DNA of 64,000 bases from Flavobacteriales bacterium (GTDB lineage Bacteria; Bacteroidota; Bacteroidia; Flavobacteriales_D; Sanyastnellaceae): assembly GCA_016722445.1 (NCBI GenBank), contig JADKIZ010000007.1, positions 124,001 to 188,000 of the forward strand, given 5' to 3'. Position 1 is the first letter of the stretch, and each line of letters begins with the position of its first letter. A program made the position numbers and the translations under genes. This document shows, piece after piece, positions 39,653 to 51,800 of the stretch. The notes beneath the pieces were generated by a model, which had not been told where the DNA came from, made no database searches, and saw only the letters and a list, made by a program, of their open reading frames with translations.

Positions 39653-40945
39653 ATGGAATTGACATGGCTCATAGCAGGTATAGTGGTTGGTTTTGTGATC
39701 GCATGGTTAGCTCTCAAAGCGAAAGCTAGCGCCGTAACTGAATCACAAATCAACCAACATCCCGTCGTTACTGAATTGCGTAAAAACCTTGGCGATGCCC
39801 AATTGGAGGTTCGGGAGATCAGAAAAGAAAAGGACGAGGCCAATCAATTGCTTGCTACTTCGGAAGCAAACCGAAAATCTCTCGAGATCGCACTAGCCCA
39901 GCAGGATGAATACCTGCAAAAAGCGCGGAATGAATTCAAGATGGAATTTGAAAATCTCGCGAATCGCATTTTCGAAGAAAAAACCAAAAACGCCACAGCA
40001 CAGAATAAGGAGCAGCTCGATCTCGTTCTTTCACCACTCAGTAAAAAACTCAAAGAATTCGAAGAGAAGGTGGAAAAGGTATATCATGAAGAAAATAAAG
40101 AAAGGATCAGCCTGAAGAAGGAAATAGAATTGTTGGCTGGCCTCAATAAACAATTGTCCGGTGATGCGAATAATCTTGCTGTTGCTCTGAAAGGCGACAA
40201 CAAATCACAAGGCAATTGGGGTGAAATGATTCTCGAAAAAATCCTTGAAAGAAGCGGTTTGCAGGAAGGAAATGAGTTCAAAACTCAGGAGTCTACACAG
40301 AATGTTGATGGCGTAACCATCAGACCGGATATTGTTGTTTTTCTTCCTGAGAAAAAACATCTGATCATTGACTCCAAGGTCTCTCTCGTGGCCTACAACA
40401 ATATGATTGCTGCGCCGACGGATGAAGAAAGGGCAAGACACCTCAAGATTCATTGTGAAAGTATCAGAAAACACATCAAAGATCTGGGTGAAAAAAACTA
40501 TCAGACTGCCAAGACATTGAACAGCCCCGATTTTGTGCTGTTGTTTATGCCGGTTGAAGCGGCTTTTTCTTCTGCTATGCAATTCGATTCTGAACTGTAT
40601 CATTACGCTTGGGATCGCAAAATCGTGCTGGTGTCACCTACTACTTTGTTGGCCACCTTGAGGACGGTTTCAAGTATCTGGATGCAGGAGAGAAGGGTTG
40701 TCAATGCAGAGGCGATTGCTGAAGAAGGAGGAAAACTTTACGATAAGTTTGTTGCTTTCACAGACGATCTAATCGCTCTTGGAAATAAAATTGAATCTTC
40801 CAAAAAGGAATATGATGAAGCCATGAAGAAGCTGTCTTCGGGAACAGGAAATCTTGTAAGAAGAGCAGAAAACATGAAAAAACTTGGCGCAAAACAAACA
40901 AAACAGATGAACCAGGCGCTTCTGGATCAAGCGGATGGTGAATAA
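39653..40945 (+). CDS. rmuC: RmuC family DNA recombination protein
   Basis: From ATG 39653 the protein has 430 residues. An N-terminal membrane helix (WLIAGIVVGFVIAWLALKA) is followed by a long coiled coil (residues about 30-150, Lys/Glu-rich). The RmuC nuclease-like domain then has NWGEMILEKILERSGL, EKKHLIIDSKVSLVAYNNM, LKIHCESIRKHIKDLGEKNY, FVLLFMPVEAAFSSAM and VSPTTLLATLRTVSSIW. RmuC limits DNA inversion events in E. coli and is thought to be a membrane-linked nuclease. The frame start at 39608 lies in the promoter of the divergent TonB gene and is unlikely. The next gene starts six bases after the stop. Confidence 0.92.
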   Translation: MELTWLIAGIVVGFVIAWLALKAKASAVTESQINQHPVVTELRKNLGDAQLEVREIRKEKDEANQLLATSEANRKSLEIALAQQDEYLQKARNEFKMEFENLANRIFEEKTKNATAQNKEQLDLVLSPLSKKLKEFEEKVEKVYHEENKERISLKKEIELLAGLNKQLSGDANNLAVALKGDNKSQGNWGEMILEKILERSGLQEGNEFKTQESTQNVDGVTIRPDIVVFLPEKKHLIIDSKVSLVAYNNMIAAPTDEERARHLKIHCESIRKHIKDLGEKNYQTAKTLNSPDFVLLFMPVEAAFSSAMQFDSELYHYAWDRKIVLVSPTTLLATLRTVSSIWMQERRVVNAEAIAEEGGKLYDKFVAFTDDLIALGNKIESSKKEYDEAMKKLSSGTGNLVRRAENMKKLGAKQTKQMNQALLDQADGE

Positions 40946-40951
40946 AGTGAT

Positions 40952-42199
40952 ATGAAATACCTCTTGTATTTTCTGGCGTTGGCATTGTTGGCCGCATGTG
41001 ATTCAGGAATGAATATGCAGAGTGGTTCGTATAAGTACTTGTACGATTTCGAAAGTCGTGAACTGCATCCGGAATACATCATCTATCATCATAGGGATGA
41101 TTCAAGTACGATTTTTTTCAGGATTAAATCTTCGGAACTATTGTATGCGCGTGGTGGTTCTGGTTCACCATTCATTTCGAAAATCAGCTTGAAAATAACC
41201 ACGACAGAAATTGGAGGTGACCGGGTGGATACAAGTTCGCTACAAATTGTGGATACTGCTCACGAAAGACAAGGCTGGTTGTTGGGATCTATGAAGTTGA
41301 AAATGCCTCAGGGCATTTGGAATGTCATCGTCGAATTCACTGATCTGACCAAGAATCAAACGCAACCGGGTTATCTGATTGCAGATAAAACCACTGCGTA
41401 TTCTGGTCAAAATTATCTGCTGAAAAAATTTGAAACTGGCGAACCTATTTTCGGCGGTTTTGCGACAACTGGACAAATGGTCGAAGTAGAATCTGACCGC
41501 AATAAAAACAAATCACTGCCGAAAATTTTGCATTTGATAGGCGAAGTAAAATTACCTCCTCCGCCTTTTTCAACGAGTCAACCGGAGTTGCCAGATTTGG
41601 TCAATTCTACCATGGTAACTCCACAAGGTAGTAAAGGTGAAATGATCTTCGAAGTAGAAAACGGCAACTATTTCGTGACCCATGATGTTTTTTTGAAATC
41701 AGGTATCACCATCAAAACGTCGAATTCATATTACCCTGAAGTGAGAAGTGTGGAATCGCTGGAATGGCCAATGCGATACATTACAACCAAATCGGAACAT
41801 GATGATATCGTGAAAAACAGTTATCCGAAACTCATGATCGATAAGTTCTGGCTGGAATGTGGTGGCGATAAAGAACACGCAAGAGAGTTGATCAAGACGT
41901 ATTACCGTCGCGTACAGGAAGCAAATTATTACTTCAGCACTTATACGGAAGGCTGGCGCACCGACCGTGGCATGATTCACCTGATTTTTGGTAATCCAAC
42001 CAAAATCAACCGCTACAATGATTCTGAAAACTGGCAGTATGGTGAAGATGGCTCAGCAGGTATGCTCACATTCAACTTCCATAAAGTTGAACATCCGTTG
42101 AGCGGAAATATCTACGTTCTGGAACGAGATCCAGGGTTCAAAACCTATTGGGAACGTGGCGTTCAGAATTGGCGTAACGGACGGGTTTACAACGAATAA
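40952..42199 (+). CDS. GWxTD domain lipoprotein
   Basis: The 415-residue protein has a lipoprotein signal (KYLLYFLALALLAAC). Residues about 80-290 look like beta-rich extracytoplasmic material. The C-terminal GWxTD domain shows ERARELIKTYYRR-like spacing (HARELIKTYYRRVQEANYYF) and GWRTDRGMIHLIFGNPTKIN, then ENWQYGEDGSAGMLTFNF. The family is widespread in Bacteroidota and related phyla and its function is unknown. The gene starts six bases after rmuC, so the two are co-transcribed. It converges with the Dps gene, three bases away. Confidence 0.88.
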   Translation: MKYLLYFLALALLAACDSGMNMQSGSYKYLYDFESRELHPEYIIYHHRDDSSTIFFRIKSSELLYARGGSGSPFISKISLKITTTEIGGDRVDTSSLQIVDTAHERQGWLLGSMKLKMPQGIWNVIVEFTDLTKNQTQPGYLIADKTTAYSGQNYLLKKFETGEPIFGGFATTGQMVEVESDRNKNKSLPKILHLIGEVKLPPPPFSTSQPELPDLVNSTMVTPQGSKGEMIFEVENGNYFVTHDVFLKSGITIKTSNSYYPEVRSVESLEWPMRYITTKSEHDDIVKNSYPKLMIDKFWLECGGDKEHARELIKTYYRRVQEANYYFSTYTEGWRTDRGMIHLIFGNPTKINRYNDSENWQYGEDGSAGMLTFNFHKVEHPLSGNIYVLERDPGFKTYWERGVQNWRNGRVYNE

Positions 42200-42202
42200 A
42201 TT

Positions 42203-42679
42203 CTATTTGTTCAGGAATGATGAATACATCCAAACCAGCTTTTCCTGCGCGCGGATGTAATCACTCATGAGAGCGTTGGTGCCCTCATCATGCGCAGCAC
42301 CAGACAGTTCTAATAGCTCACGTTGCAAGGTTATTGTTGTTTTAAAAGAAGCAAGAATATTTTCTACTGCTTTTTTTCCTTCGGATACCTGGGAACTCTC
42401 TTTGATTTGAGCATGTTTCTTGTATTCTGAATAGCTGTGTTGTGGCACCGATCCCAAAGTGAGTATACGTTCAGCAACTTCATCTATTTTCAATTGCAAC
42501 TCAGTATATAATTCTTCGAATTTCAAATGCAACTCAAAGAACTTTTCGCCTTTGATATTCCAATGGTAACCTCGCACATTTTGATAGAAGATGGAGTAAT
42601 TGGCCAAAAGAACATTGAGTTTTTCCGCAAGTTTTTTCGCCTTTTTGTCATCAAGGCCAATGGCATTTGTGTTTTTCAT
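42203..42679 (-). CDS. dps: Dps-family ferritin-like DNA-protection protein
   Basis: From ATG 42679 the protein has 158 residues, typical of Dps. It contains the ferroxidase-site pattern GYHWNIKGEKFFELHLKFEE followed by LQLKIDEVAERILTLGSVPQ, and a four-helix body. Dps forms 12-subunit shells that oxidise and store iron and protect DNA from peroxide damage. The longer frame to 42859 adds 60 residues unlike the family and overlaps a terminator, so I reject it. No operon partner is seen. Confidence 0.92.
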   Translation of the reverse strand: MKNTNAIGLDDKKAKKLAEKLNVLLANYSIFYQNVRGYHWNIKGEKFFELHLKFEELYTELQLKIDEVAERILTLGSVPQHSYSEYKKHAQIKESSQVSEGKKAVENILASFKTTITLQRELLELSGAAHDEGTNALMSDYIRAQEKLVWMYSSFLNK

Positions 42680-42794
42680 GTGGTTTAAAATTAGGATTGC
42701 TGTTTGAATTTTGAATTCAATGTATTGATTTAGTGAATTTACGGCCTTTATAGCAGAACGAGTGTGATAATCATTCCCAAATGATTTTAAACGA

Positions 42795-42819
42795 AAAAGC
42801 CTCCCTTTCGGGAGGCTCT
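42795..42819 (-). terminator. Intrinsic terminator of the PorE-like operon
   Basis: On the minus strand GAGCCTCCC-GAAA-GGGAGGC is followed by TTTTT. It lies about 20 bases after the stop at 42841 of the OmpA-family gene and ends the minus-strand T9SS operon. Confidence 0.85.
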
Positions 42820-42840
42820 TCATTGCCGGAATATGTGAAA

Positions 42841-44855
42841 TTATGGTTTCTTTTTGCAAGTCACGATAAACTCTGTGCGACGATTCTCTTCATGCAATTC
42901 TTCATTGCAGAAAACGCCGTCGCTACATTCATTCAGAAGTTCTCTTTCTCCGTATCCTTTAGATACAATGATGGAACGAGGAACACCTTTTTTCACCAGA
43001 TATTCCACCGCAGCTTTAGCACGCTTAGATGAAAGATCATCATTGTACTCGAAACTGCCGCGACAATCTGTATGGCTGCGAAGTTCGAACTTCAACTCAG
43101 GATTTTCTCTGAAAACTTTGGCTAGATTATCCAAATATGGGAGAGCATCCTGACGGATATCCCATTTGTTGTAATCCCAATGTATATCGGAGATGTCGTA
43201 GATACCAAAGTACTTTTTGCCTTTGCCATCACCTTTGTTTTCTCCATTGTTGTTTCCGTTTTCACCGCCATTGTTGCCGCCATTTTCACCACCTTTATTA
43301 CCGCCATTTTCGCCACCCTTTTCACCATTGTTTTCGGTAATATAGACCTCACTCATCTCAATGACTTTATTGATTGGGTTTTCACCTGTTCTGGTATTGA
43401 TACCTTCAGTTTGTTTGAAATAACCTTCGAGGTCGGCAATCATCTGATAATCCTTGCCTTTGATAAGTTCCGCTGAGAACTTTCCATCTCCATCTGTAAT
43501 GACCATTTGTTCTGTTCCGTCAGTCAGATTTTTGATGGTAACACGAACACCACCCAATGGAAGCATGCTGTCTTTTCCCGTTACAAGACCATTCAGAGTC
43601 ACCCTCGTGTCGTCGAATGCGAAACTGTAAATTTTATCTGTACCATAGCGATCACTGGTGAAATAACCGCCTTTGCCATCGGCATTCCATACCATGCCGA
43701 AATCATCCGTGGAGGTATTGATAGGGTAGGAGATATGCACAGGATTTTCCCATACGCCGTTTTTACGGGTTGACTGTAAAATATCGAGTCCACCAAGGCT
43801 TTCATGAGCATCACTGCTGAAGAAAATATTGTATTCGTCTTTTACAGTTGGGAAAACCTCATTTCCTTTTGAGTTCACATCGCCACCTAAATTTTTAGGT
43901 GTACCCCATGAATTGTCTGCCAATTGTGCTTCCCAGATATCCATTTCTCCAAATCCACCAGGCATATCTGAAGCGAAATACAAGGTTTTTCCATCAGGAG
44001 AAAATGCAGGATGTGCAAACATGAATTTGCTGTCACAGAAGGGTACCAAGGTTGGTTTTTCCCATTTACCATCAGCACCCATTTTACTGGTATACAATTG
44101 AGTTGTGCTCACACGTTGGTCATTTCCAGCCAAGGCACCGCCATTTAATTGGAAACTTCGGTGAAAATCAAATTTTGACCGGAAGGACTTACTGCAGCAA
44201 CTGCATCGTGATAACTTCCGTTCACACCATCCAATGGCTCTGGATTGGACCATGAAGCGCCTTCTTTTTTAGAGTAGAAAAGGTTGGTGTATTGTTTATC
44301 CGTGTAAGGATCACTTTCACCTTTACCTGTTGGGCTGCTGAAAATCAAGCCACCGTTGTATGGATATGGTGAAAACATGGCGTCCAATACAGGAATATTG
44401 ACTGGTTCAACAAGATAAAGCAATGAATCACTTTTCATCTTGTCCACTGTCTTACAACTCTGCAGTAATTCCTTGGCTACTTGGTTTCCAGCATCTCTGC
44501 TGATAATACCTTCGAGAATAGTTTTAGCATCACTGTATCGTTCAATACCCATTAAAGCGCGGGCTTGATTGATACGGTCTGCATCCGAATTGTCTGTGAA
44601 GGTCGCTATTTGCTCATAGGTGGAAGCTGCATGCTCGAAGTCATTCACTTTCAAGTAAGACTCGCCGAGTTTTCTCACCGCATCAGGATCTTGTTTCTTA
44701 GCTACACCCTTATTCAGATAGTAAATAGCATCGTGATACTTGAGGTTATCATATGCTTCCTTTCCATTCTGAATATAAAGAGACGCACAACTTGCCAGCA
44801 TCATGGCTGAAATAAGAAGAGCCAGCAGTTGGGAGAATTGAATGCTTTTTTTCAT
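42841..44855 (-). pseudogene. porE: PorE-like OmpA-family lipoprotein (TPR, PD40 propeller, CRD, OmpA), one frameshift
   Basis: Two frames join into about 671 residues. A lipoprotein signal (LLALLISAMMLASC) is followed by TPR-like repeats (IQNGKEAYDNLKYHDAIYYL to about 140). A PD40 beta-propeller follows (HPAFSPDGKTLYFASDMPGG; FGEMDIWEAQ; GLDILQSTRKNGVWENPV), then a carboxypeptidase-regulatory-like domain (LPLGGVRVTIKNLTDGTEQM). A Gly/Asn/Glu/Lys linker comes before the OmpA C-terminal domain (ELRSHTDCRGSFEYNDDLSS; RAKAAVEYLVKKGV). This order matches the T9SS protein PorE, which anchors the machine to peptidoglycan. The break is at ~44147 (AATTAAATGG lacks a T; restored text SNLNGGA). A PorP/SprF gene lies 43 bases upstream. 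A paralogue of PorE is the alternative. Confidence 0.82.
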
Positions 44856-44898
44856 ACGATTAAAAAATTTCTTTCATGAATTTTTTCCTGAAACAGGG

Positions 44899-45819
44899 TT
44901 AGAAGTATCGTGGTGAACGTGCTTTGAGATCAACATCTTTTCCGAAATCATATCCTAGCATCACTTCATGAGAGTTGCTGCTATAATCAGATATTGATGT
45001 CAAGGTGTAATCAAATGCATATCCTAAAGGCAATTGGTGAGTGATATTCCATTCTACCATGGCAATCATGGCATCACCTGTACGGTAACCGGCACCAACC
45101 CAAAATTTGTTGAGGAATAAGGCATTCAAATTCAAATCAAGTTCTACAGGCGCACTTCCTTGTACTTTCAATAAAACACTTGGCTTGATGGCCACTTCAG
45201 GAGATGGTTCGAAAACAAAACCTCCATTGATGTAAACGTGTGATTTGTAGAAACTGTTTAAACCAGCACTGTTATAACTCACGTTTTCATCTATCGCAAG
45301 AAGTGATGGTACCGAAACCCCTGCAAACCAATTGCGCTGATAGTAATACAGTCCTGCCCCGAAACGTGGTACAATCGTACCATTGATGTTCTGAGCATAA
45401 ACTGGATCTTCTGTATCACGTATGATGGCATCTGTAAGATTAGCACTGTAACGGGTCACTCCAACGCGCAATCCCATGCTTAGGAAACCTGCTCCCAATG
45501 AAACCCTTGTGGCTACATTACCACCAATGTCCAATTGATTGGTAATACCTATGGCATCATTGCTCAGATTAAGTCCTACTCCAAGTTTGCCATTGGCGAT
45601 CGGCCCGTCAAGACACAAGGTCTGCGACTTCGGTGCTTTGTCAAACTTTACCCATTGACTGCGGTGAAGAATACTTCCACTCCAGTATGGGTGTGTGCCG
45701 GCGTAAGCCGGATTGAGTACAAGTCCATTGAACATGTACTGGCTGATCATGACTTCTTGTTGCGATTGTGCAGCAACGAAGCTGATCATCAGAATAAATA
45801 TGGCTATATATTTTTTCAT
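44899..45819 (-). CDS. PorP/SprF family T9SS outer membrane protein
   Basis: From ATG 45819 the protein has 306 residues with a signal peptide (KKYIAIFILMISFVAAQSQ). QEVMISQYMFNGLVLNPAYA, then GTHPYWSGSILHRSQWVKFD, is the family opening. The rest is beta-barrel-like and ends in an aromatic residue (SPRYF), as outer membrane proteins do. PorP/SprF proteins are needed for surface delivery of type-B cargo such as SprB. It sits between the SprB-like adhesin (53 bases upstream) and the PorE-like gene (43 bases downstream), so it is very likely the partner of the adhesin. A longer frame to 45870 would bury the signal peptide. Confidence 0.93.
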   Translation of the reverse strand: MKKYIAIFILMISFVAAQSQQEVMISQYMFNGLVLNPAYAGTHPYWSGSILHRSQWVKFDKAPKSQTLCLDGPIANGKLGVGLNLSNDAIGITNQLDIGGNVATRVSLGAGFLSMGLRVGVTRYSANLTDAIIRDTEDPVYAQNINGTIVPRFGAGLYYYQRNWFAGVSVPSLLAIDENVSYNSAGLNSFYKSHVYINGGFVFEPSPEVAIKPSVLLKVQGSAPVELDLNLNALFLNKFWVGAGYRTGDAMIAMVEWNITHQLPLGYAFDYTLTSISDYSSNSHEVMLGYDFGKDVDLKARSPRYF

Positions 45820-45872
45820 TTTTCCGGATGTCGTTGGTTTGAATGGGGTGTTTTTGATTTTTGTTCTCATGA

Positions 45873-48800
45873 TTATTCCCTCCTCAGATCTACGTAAGTA
45901 CTTACTTCTTTACTACATCCTTCGAATATCACGAAGTATGTACCGTCGGCCAATGGTGCATTGTCTTTATCCTGACCATACCATTGGTTGTAGTAATTGT
46001 TCTTTTCATAAACCAGATTGCCCCATCTGTTGAATACCTTGAACTGATTGCCTGGGCAAAACTCTGCACCGTCAATGACATAGGTATCGTTGAAACCGTC
46101 GCCATTAGGTGAAAGCGCAGTGTAAATCATGAAGTCGCGTGGTGCAGTAAGTGTAATCAATGAATCTACTGTACAGCCATTCGCGTCGGTGATCGTTACG
46201 GTATAATCGCCGGCTCCTAAACCTGTAAGCTCATGTTCTGCTGGCAATCCTTCTGGTGTCCATGAATAAATATATTCTGGTGTTCCTCCAATAACGCCAA
46301 CATGTATTGTTCCGTCGGTTCCATTTGGAGAACTGATGTTGAAGTTACCAAATACACTCACTTCAACCTCGTCAATGATCAATGCTGATGGTTCTGTGAT
46401 GATCACTTGTGATGATCCACCACAATCGTTCGCATCGGTTACAGTAACAGTGTAAACTCCGGCAGTTAATCCTTGAATTGAGCTGCCTGTGCCTACTTCA
46501 TTGAATTGTGCATCCGTCCAAACGATATCGTATGGTGCAGTACCGCCTGTAATTATTGCTGATGCAGTGCCGGTAGCTTCGCCGTTACAACGAACGTCTT
46601 GCTGTTGTGTCGTAATGGTCACTCCTGGAGTATCAAGTACAGTGAATGGAAGTTCTATCGAACAGCCTGATGCATCTGTTACAATTACGGTATAAGTGCC
46701 AGCACATAGATCGGTAAGATCTTGTGACGTTGAACCACCAGTCCAGCTTATGTCATAAGGAGGAAATCCACCTGAAACAGTCAAATCAATTGCTCCTAAG
46801 CAAAGACCGCAAGATGTATTGGTTACAGTTCCTGAAACATTTAATGGTGCTTCAACATCGATGTCTACACACACTTCTGCTGTACAGCCGTTGGAGTCGG
46901 TTACTGTTACACATACTTGTCCATCTTGCGTCACCACTGTGCAAGCGCTTGTAGAGCCATTGCTCCATGAGTAGGTGTAGTTTCCACTGCCACCAGTTAC
47001 AGTAACACATAAGTCTACGTTTCCTGTAGAACAGTTTGGACTGCTATTGATTTCTGCTGTCAATATCGCAGGTTGTGTTAGTGTGATTGACTGTTGTTCA
47101 GTACAGTTGTTCGCATCTGTAACAGTTACAGTATAAGTGCCGCCACACAAATCGGTGAGGTTTTCGTCAGTGCTGGTGAATCCATTTGGACCTGTCCATT
47201 CAACTGAATAACCTGGGTTTCCTCCGGCGATTACGATTGAAATGCTACCATCACATACGCCATTACAACTTACATTATAACCACCATCGAATAGTGAAAC
47301 TGTAGCGTCAATAGTAATCGGTGTTGGCTCTATGAGTTGGAACTCCAGCAGTGTCGTACAGAAGTTGGAATCGATCACAAGCACATCGTATGTACCTGCA
47401 CCAAGTCCGGTTTGATCTTCTTGATTGTTCACTGTGCCATCGCCATTCCATTCAAAGGTGTAACCAGGGACACCTCCTGCAACAGTTATGTCAATAAAGC
47501 CGTCCGTAGCATTATAACACGAAACATTGTAGATGTCATTGTAAACCGAAACTTCACTTGTGGCTGTTAAAGCTTCGGAAGGTTCAGTGAGCGTGATGCA
47601 AGCTTGAGCAGAACATCCGTTGAAATCAAGAACAGTGAGACAATATGTTCCGGCTTGAAGTGAATCAATGTCTTCATCACTTCCGATGATATTCAGCAAT
47701 TCGTCTGTCCAGATATAAGTGTAAGGGAAAGTTCCACCGCTGATTGTCGCGTCAATTGCACCGGAAGTATCTCCAAGGCATTGCAGATCATAAATCTGAC
47801 CGGCTTCTTGAATGATGGAAAGCAAATCAATGGTGAGTGAATCAGGTTGATTGATTGTGAAAGTCACAGTCGCTGTACATCCATTGATGTCTTCGTGTTC
47901 CATGGTGTAATCACCCGCACAGAGGTTCGGGATGACAGTGGTACCCGTGGTTAATTCTGTAATGACAATCGGACTAGGGAGAGGACCGCCTGTGATCGTA
48001 CACATGATTGGTGCTTCACCTCCATCTAAGGTTACCTCAACCTCGCCATCACATGCTCCATAGCATGAAACGTCAGTAGTTGAAATTACGGTTGCCGTCA
48101 ATTGTGGAATTTCGCTGATTTCATAATAGAAAGTATCCTGACAGTTGTTTGAATCAGTGATTGTCAAAGAGTAATCACCTGCTGCCAAACCACAAAGAGT
48201 TGGAGCATCTGGTGTATTGCTTCCGATATCACCTGTCCATTCGTAAATCAAGTACAAGCCACTGCCACCAGATAAGTTCGGTGTGATGCAGCCCGTAGAA
48301 TTAACGCAATCAATATTTTCAATGACAGCAGGAGATTGAATAGAATCCGGTTCAATCAGGTCAAGACATGTGGTCGCAAGACAACCATTGGCGTCATATA
48401 CATTGATGCCATAAGTGCCAGCATAAAGGCCACTGTTACTATCTGCATTCGGATCATATCCATATTCTTCAGGATCTAATTCTGTACAGTCTGTAATCCA
48501 ATCGTAGTCATAACAATATGGTGCGAAAAGCGTACAGTCTGGAGTTCCACCAGTTACAAATACTGAAATCTGTCCATCGTTTGCACCATGGCAACTGATG
48601 TTATAACCGCCATCAAAGTCAGATGTCACGATGACAATATCCATGACTTGAGGCGCATCAAGGGTAAACGAACCCACCACATTACATCCGGTTACATTGT
48701 CAGTTATGGAGTAATTGTAAGTACATTCAAAAAGACTAGAAATATCTTGTGTATTAGCACCACTGAAGAAGCAACTTGGTGATGGTATCCAAACATATGA

Positions 48801-51800
48801 GTAATCGCCTGAACCTCCTATCACGTCTATGTCGATACTACCATTGTTTTGACCGAAACAGGTTGGGTTAATGATAGCAACTTCAACAACTTCCAATTGT
48901 TCTGGATCAATGATGTCGAATGTTAAAGTCTGCTCACAAGTACCGGATGAAATGTTGACGGTATATGTACCTGGACAAAGTCCTGTAATATCTTGTGTTG
49001 AAGCAGTATAACCTCCAGGTCCTGTCCAAGTATAGGTATAGTTACCAGGATCACCACCACCACCGATGATGCTTTGGTCTACATAGAATACTGAAGCAGA
49101 ACTTGGATCACATGAGTTGTCGTTAATTGGAGAATTGAAACCAACAGCCGTTGAGTAAACTGCTGTTGTTGGATCACCCAGTGAATTGATTCCGGAGAAT
49201 GTCATTGTTGCATCGGTCAATGCGCCAAAATCACCACTTACGCAGTCATAGATCTGCACAGCCCAACCTGGCTCAGAAACATCACAACCATTCAATGCCG
49301 ACCAATCGATTGGAGTAGCACTAGCGCCATAAGAACCAAATGTACCTGAGAGGGTGAATGGAGCTCCAGCGCATACGTCCAAGTTGTTAGTAGATTCAGA
49401 TGAAAAGCACAAATTGGTGATGTCATTACCGCTGTTACAAATATTTCCTTGGCCGTTTGCCCCGGGGTTTGGCGACATCAAAATATCGGGACTTCCGCAG
49501 TTAGGAGGCCCTACAAGGTGGAATGCAAGATCGGAAACCCACGAGTGTGTACCTGTCACGCAAATCTGAATTTGAGTGCTGGCATCAATGATAAATGGTG
49601 GTGGTCCAGTACTGCTGTCGCCAACAACTGTGATGTCAATTTCACCATTACATGTTCCTGCACAAGTAGGTTGTGTTACATCACCACTTGCTTCAAAAGC
49701 GTCATTCTGACTAATTGTTGCAGTGAATTCGGCTTCGCATCCTTGTGCATCAGTTACTGTTAATACATAAACACCTGAATTGAGATTGGTAATGTTTTGA
49801 GTTGAACAAGGAGAACAACTTGGACCATTCCATTCATAAGTATACGGATCTCCCTGACCTCCGGATGTGCTGATCACATCAATAGATCCGGCACCAAGAT
49901 CTGGCGCACCGCATGGGTTATCAGTGATGTCAAGTTCAACACTCATGTCAGGAACACAAGTCAATTGAAGAGATTGTGAGAATGTACAGCCGTTGTCATC
50001 CAATACGATCAGTGAATATTCACCGCAAGGTGCATTGGTAAGATCTTCAGTATTGTAAATGATACCTGTTGTTACGTTTTGCCATGTTGAAATATATGGC
50101 GCTAAACCACCAGCAATGGTGATATTGATATATCCATCTTCAGCACCCGGACAACTTACAGAGTAACCACCGGGATAAATTGAAATCTCATCTATGGTAA
50201 CGTTCAGTGGATCGATTGGATCATTGATCACAATGGTTACAGAACCATCACTTGTACAACCGTTCTGGTCTGTCACACTTACTTGATAAGTGCCGCTGCC
50301 CAGATTGGTAGCAACTGGTCCAGTAACACCAGCGTCATGGCTCCAACTATAAGTATAAACTGGACATCCACCAGCAGCTTGAACGCTTGCTTCACCAGTT
50401 TCTACACCGGTACAAAGGAGATCAGTACTACCTACAACTACAAGTGTAACACTGTCTGGTTCTGTGAGTGTGTAGCTGTTGGTGTATTGACATCCTACAT
50501 CGTCTGTGATGACAAGATCGTATGACCCCGCGCAAAGTCCGGTTATGTCTTCCGTATTCGCGGTGAAGCCATCATCACCAGTCCATTCGAATGTGAATGG
50601 TTCAACACCGCCATCTGTTGTGATGTCGATGCTACCGTCACAAGAACCGAAACACGACACCATTGAACAGCTATAATCAGACAATACTGATGTAGCCGTG
50701 AGTTCATTGGTTTGTACAAGTGTTGCGCATCCAGATGCAACGCATCCGGCTGCATCTGTCACTTCTACACAATACTCACCAGGAGCAAGGTTGGTTGGCA
50801 GTGAATCTGTGCTTGTAAAACCGTCTGGGCCTGTCCAGATATAAGTATATGGTTCCAAACCATCGATGATGGTGACAGAAATGCTTCCTGTGGTTCCACC
50901 TTCGCAGTTGATGTCGGTACCTTCGAGTTCCACCGTGATACTTGAAACGTTCACTGTTACTTCATCAGTGATTTCGCAATCACCTACAATAGCAGTAAGT
51001 CCATATGTAGTAGTTTCTGTTGGACAAACTTGTGCAGTGAGACCTATCGGATCGATCACATTAGATGACCAAACAAAATCTGCAAGATCACTTACATTGC
51101 TTACGCCCACTAGATCCAAGCATTGTCCGGCACAGATAGAAGAATCTTCCGGTGAAAGATCTAAGTCAAGATAGTCGTAGATATAAAAATTCACGCTGTC
51201 CAAAACCTGATTGCCAGAACACAGCGGATTACCCAAATACACCGTAATGTATTCCTGGCCTTCATCAATGCCATCCAACGCTGCACTGATATCGAATGAA
51301 ACCGATTGTGAATTTGCGGGTATCGTGATACTATTCAAATCCAACGGAATGCCACTGCCAATTTGAGGAGTGTAATCCAAACCGTTCGTAGCTGTACCAC
51401 CTATCCAGAAGAGAACATCTTGTGGATCAGGAGTCACAACTGTACGTGAAAATGAAATGGTACCTGTGTTACAACCTTCAACCATGTAATCGAGGCCATT
51501 TGATGTTGCTGTGAGCACAATAATGGGATTAGATTCAATAGAATTGATGAATACACCAGAGTCATACACGTGGTCAGTTCCATCTGCGATCACCAATTTT
51601 AGGTGGTATGTTTCGCATGGGATCAGATTGCCGATGGCAGCATAAAGTCCAATTGTAAATCCATCGTACTGGATATACTGTCCAAGTGGATTCTGATTAT
51701 TATAGAAGTAAGATGAATTCGAAAGTGCATTCACTGTGTTGATGGCAACAACTTGCGCTGTATTAGGCACCAGGGCTATGTTTACGTCAGTTCCAACATT

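Noticed and set aside
43137..43476. Plus-strand frames of 67-98 codons rich in His, Cys, Phe or Thr opposite the PorE-like gene
   Set aside because: They are the complement of the Gly/Asn/Glu/Lys linker repeats and have no independent support.
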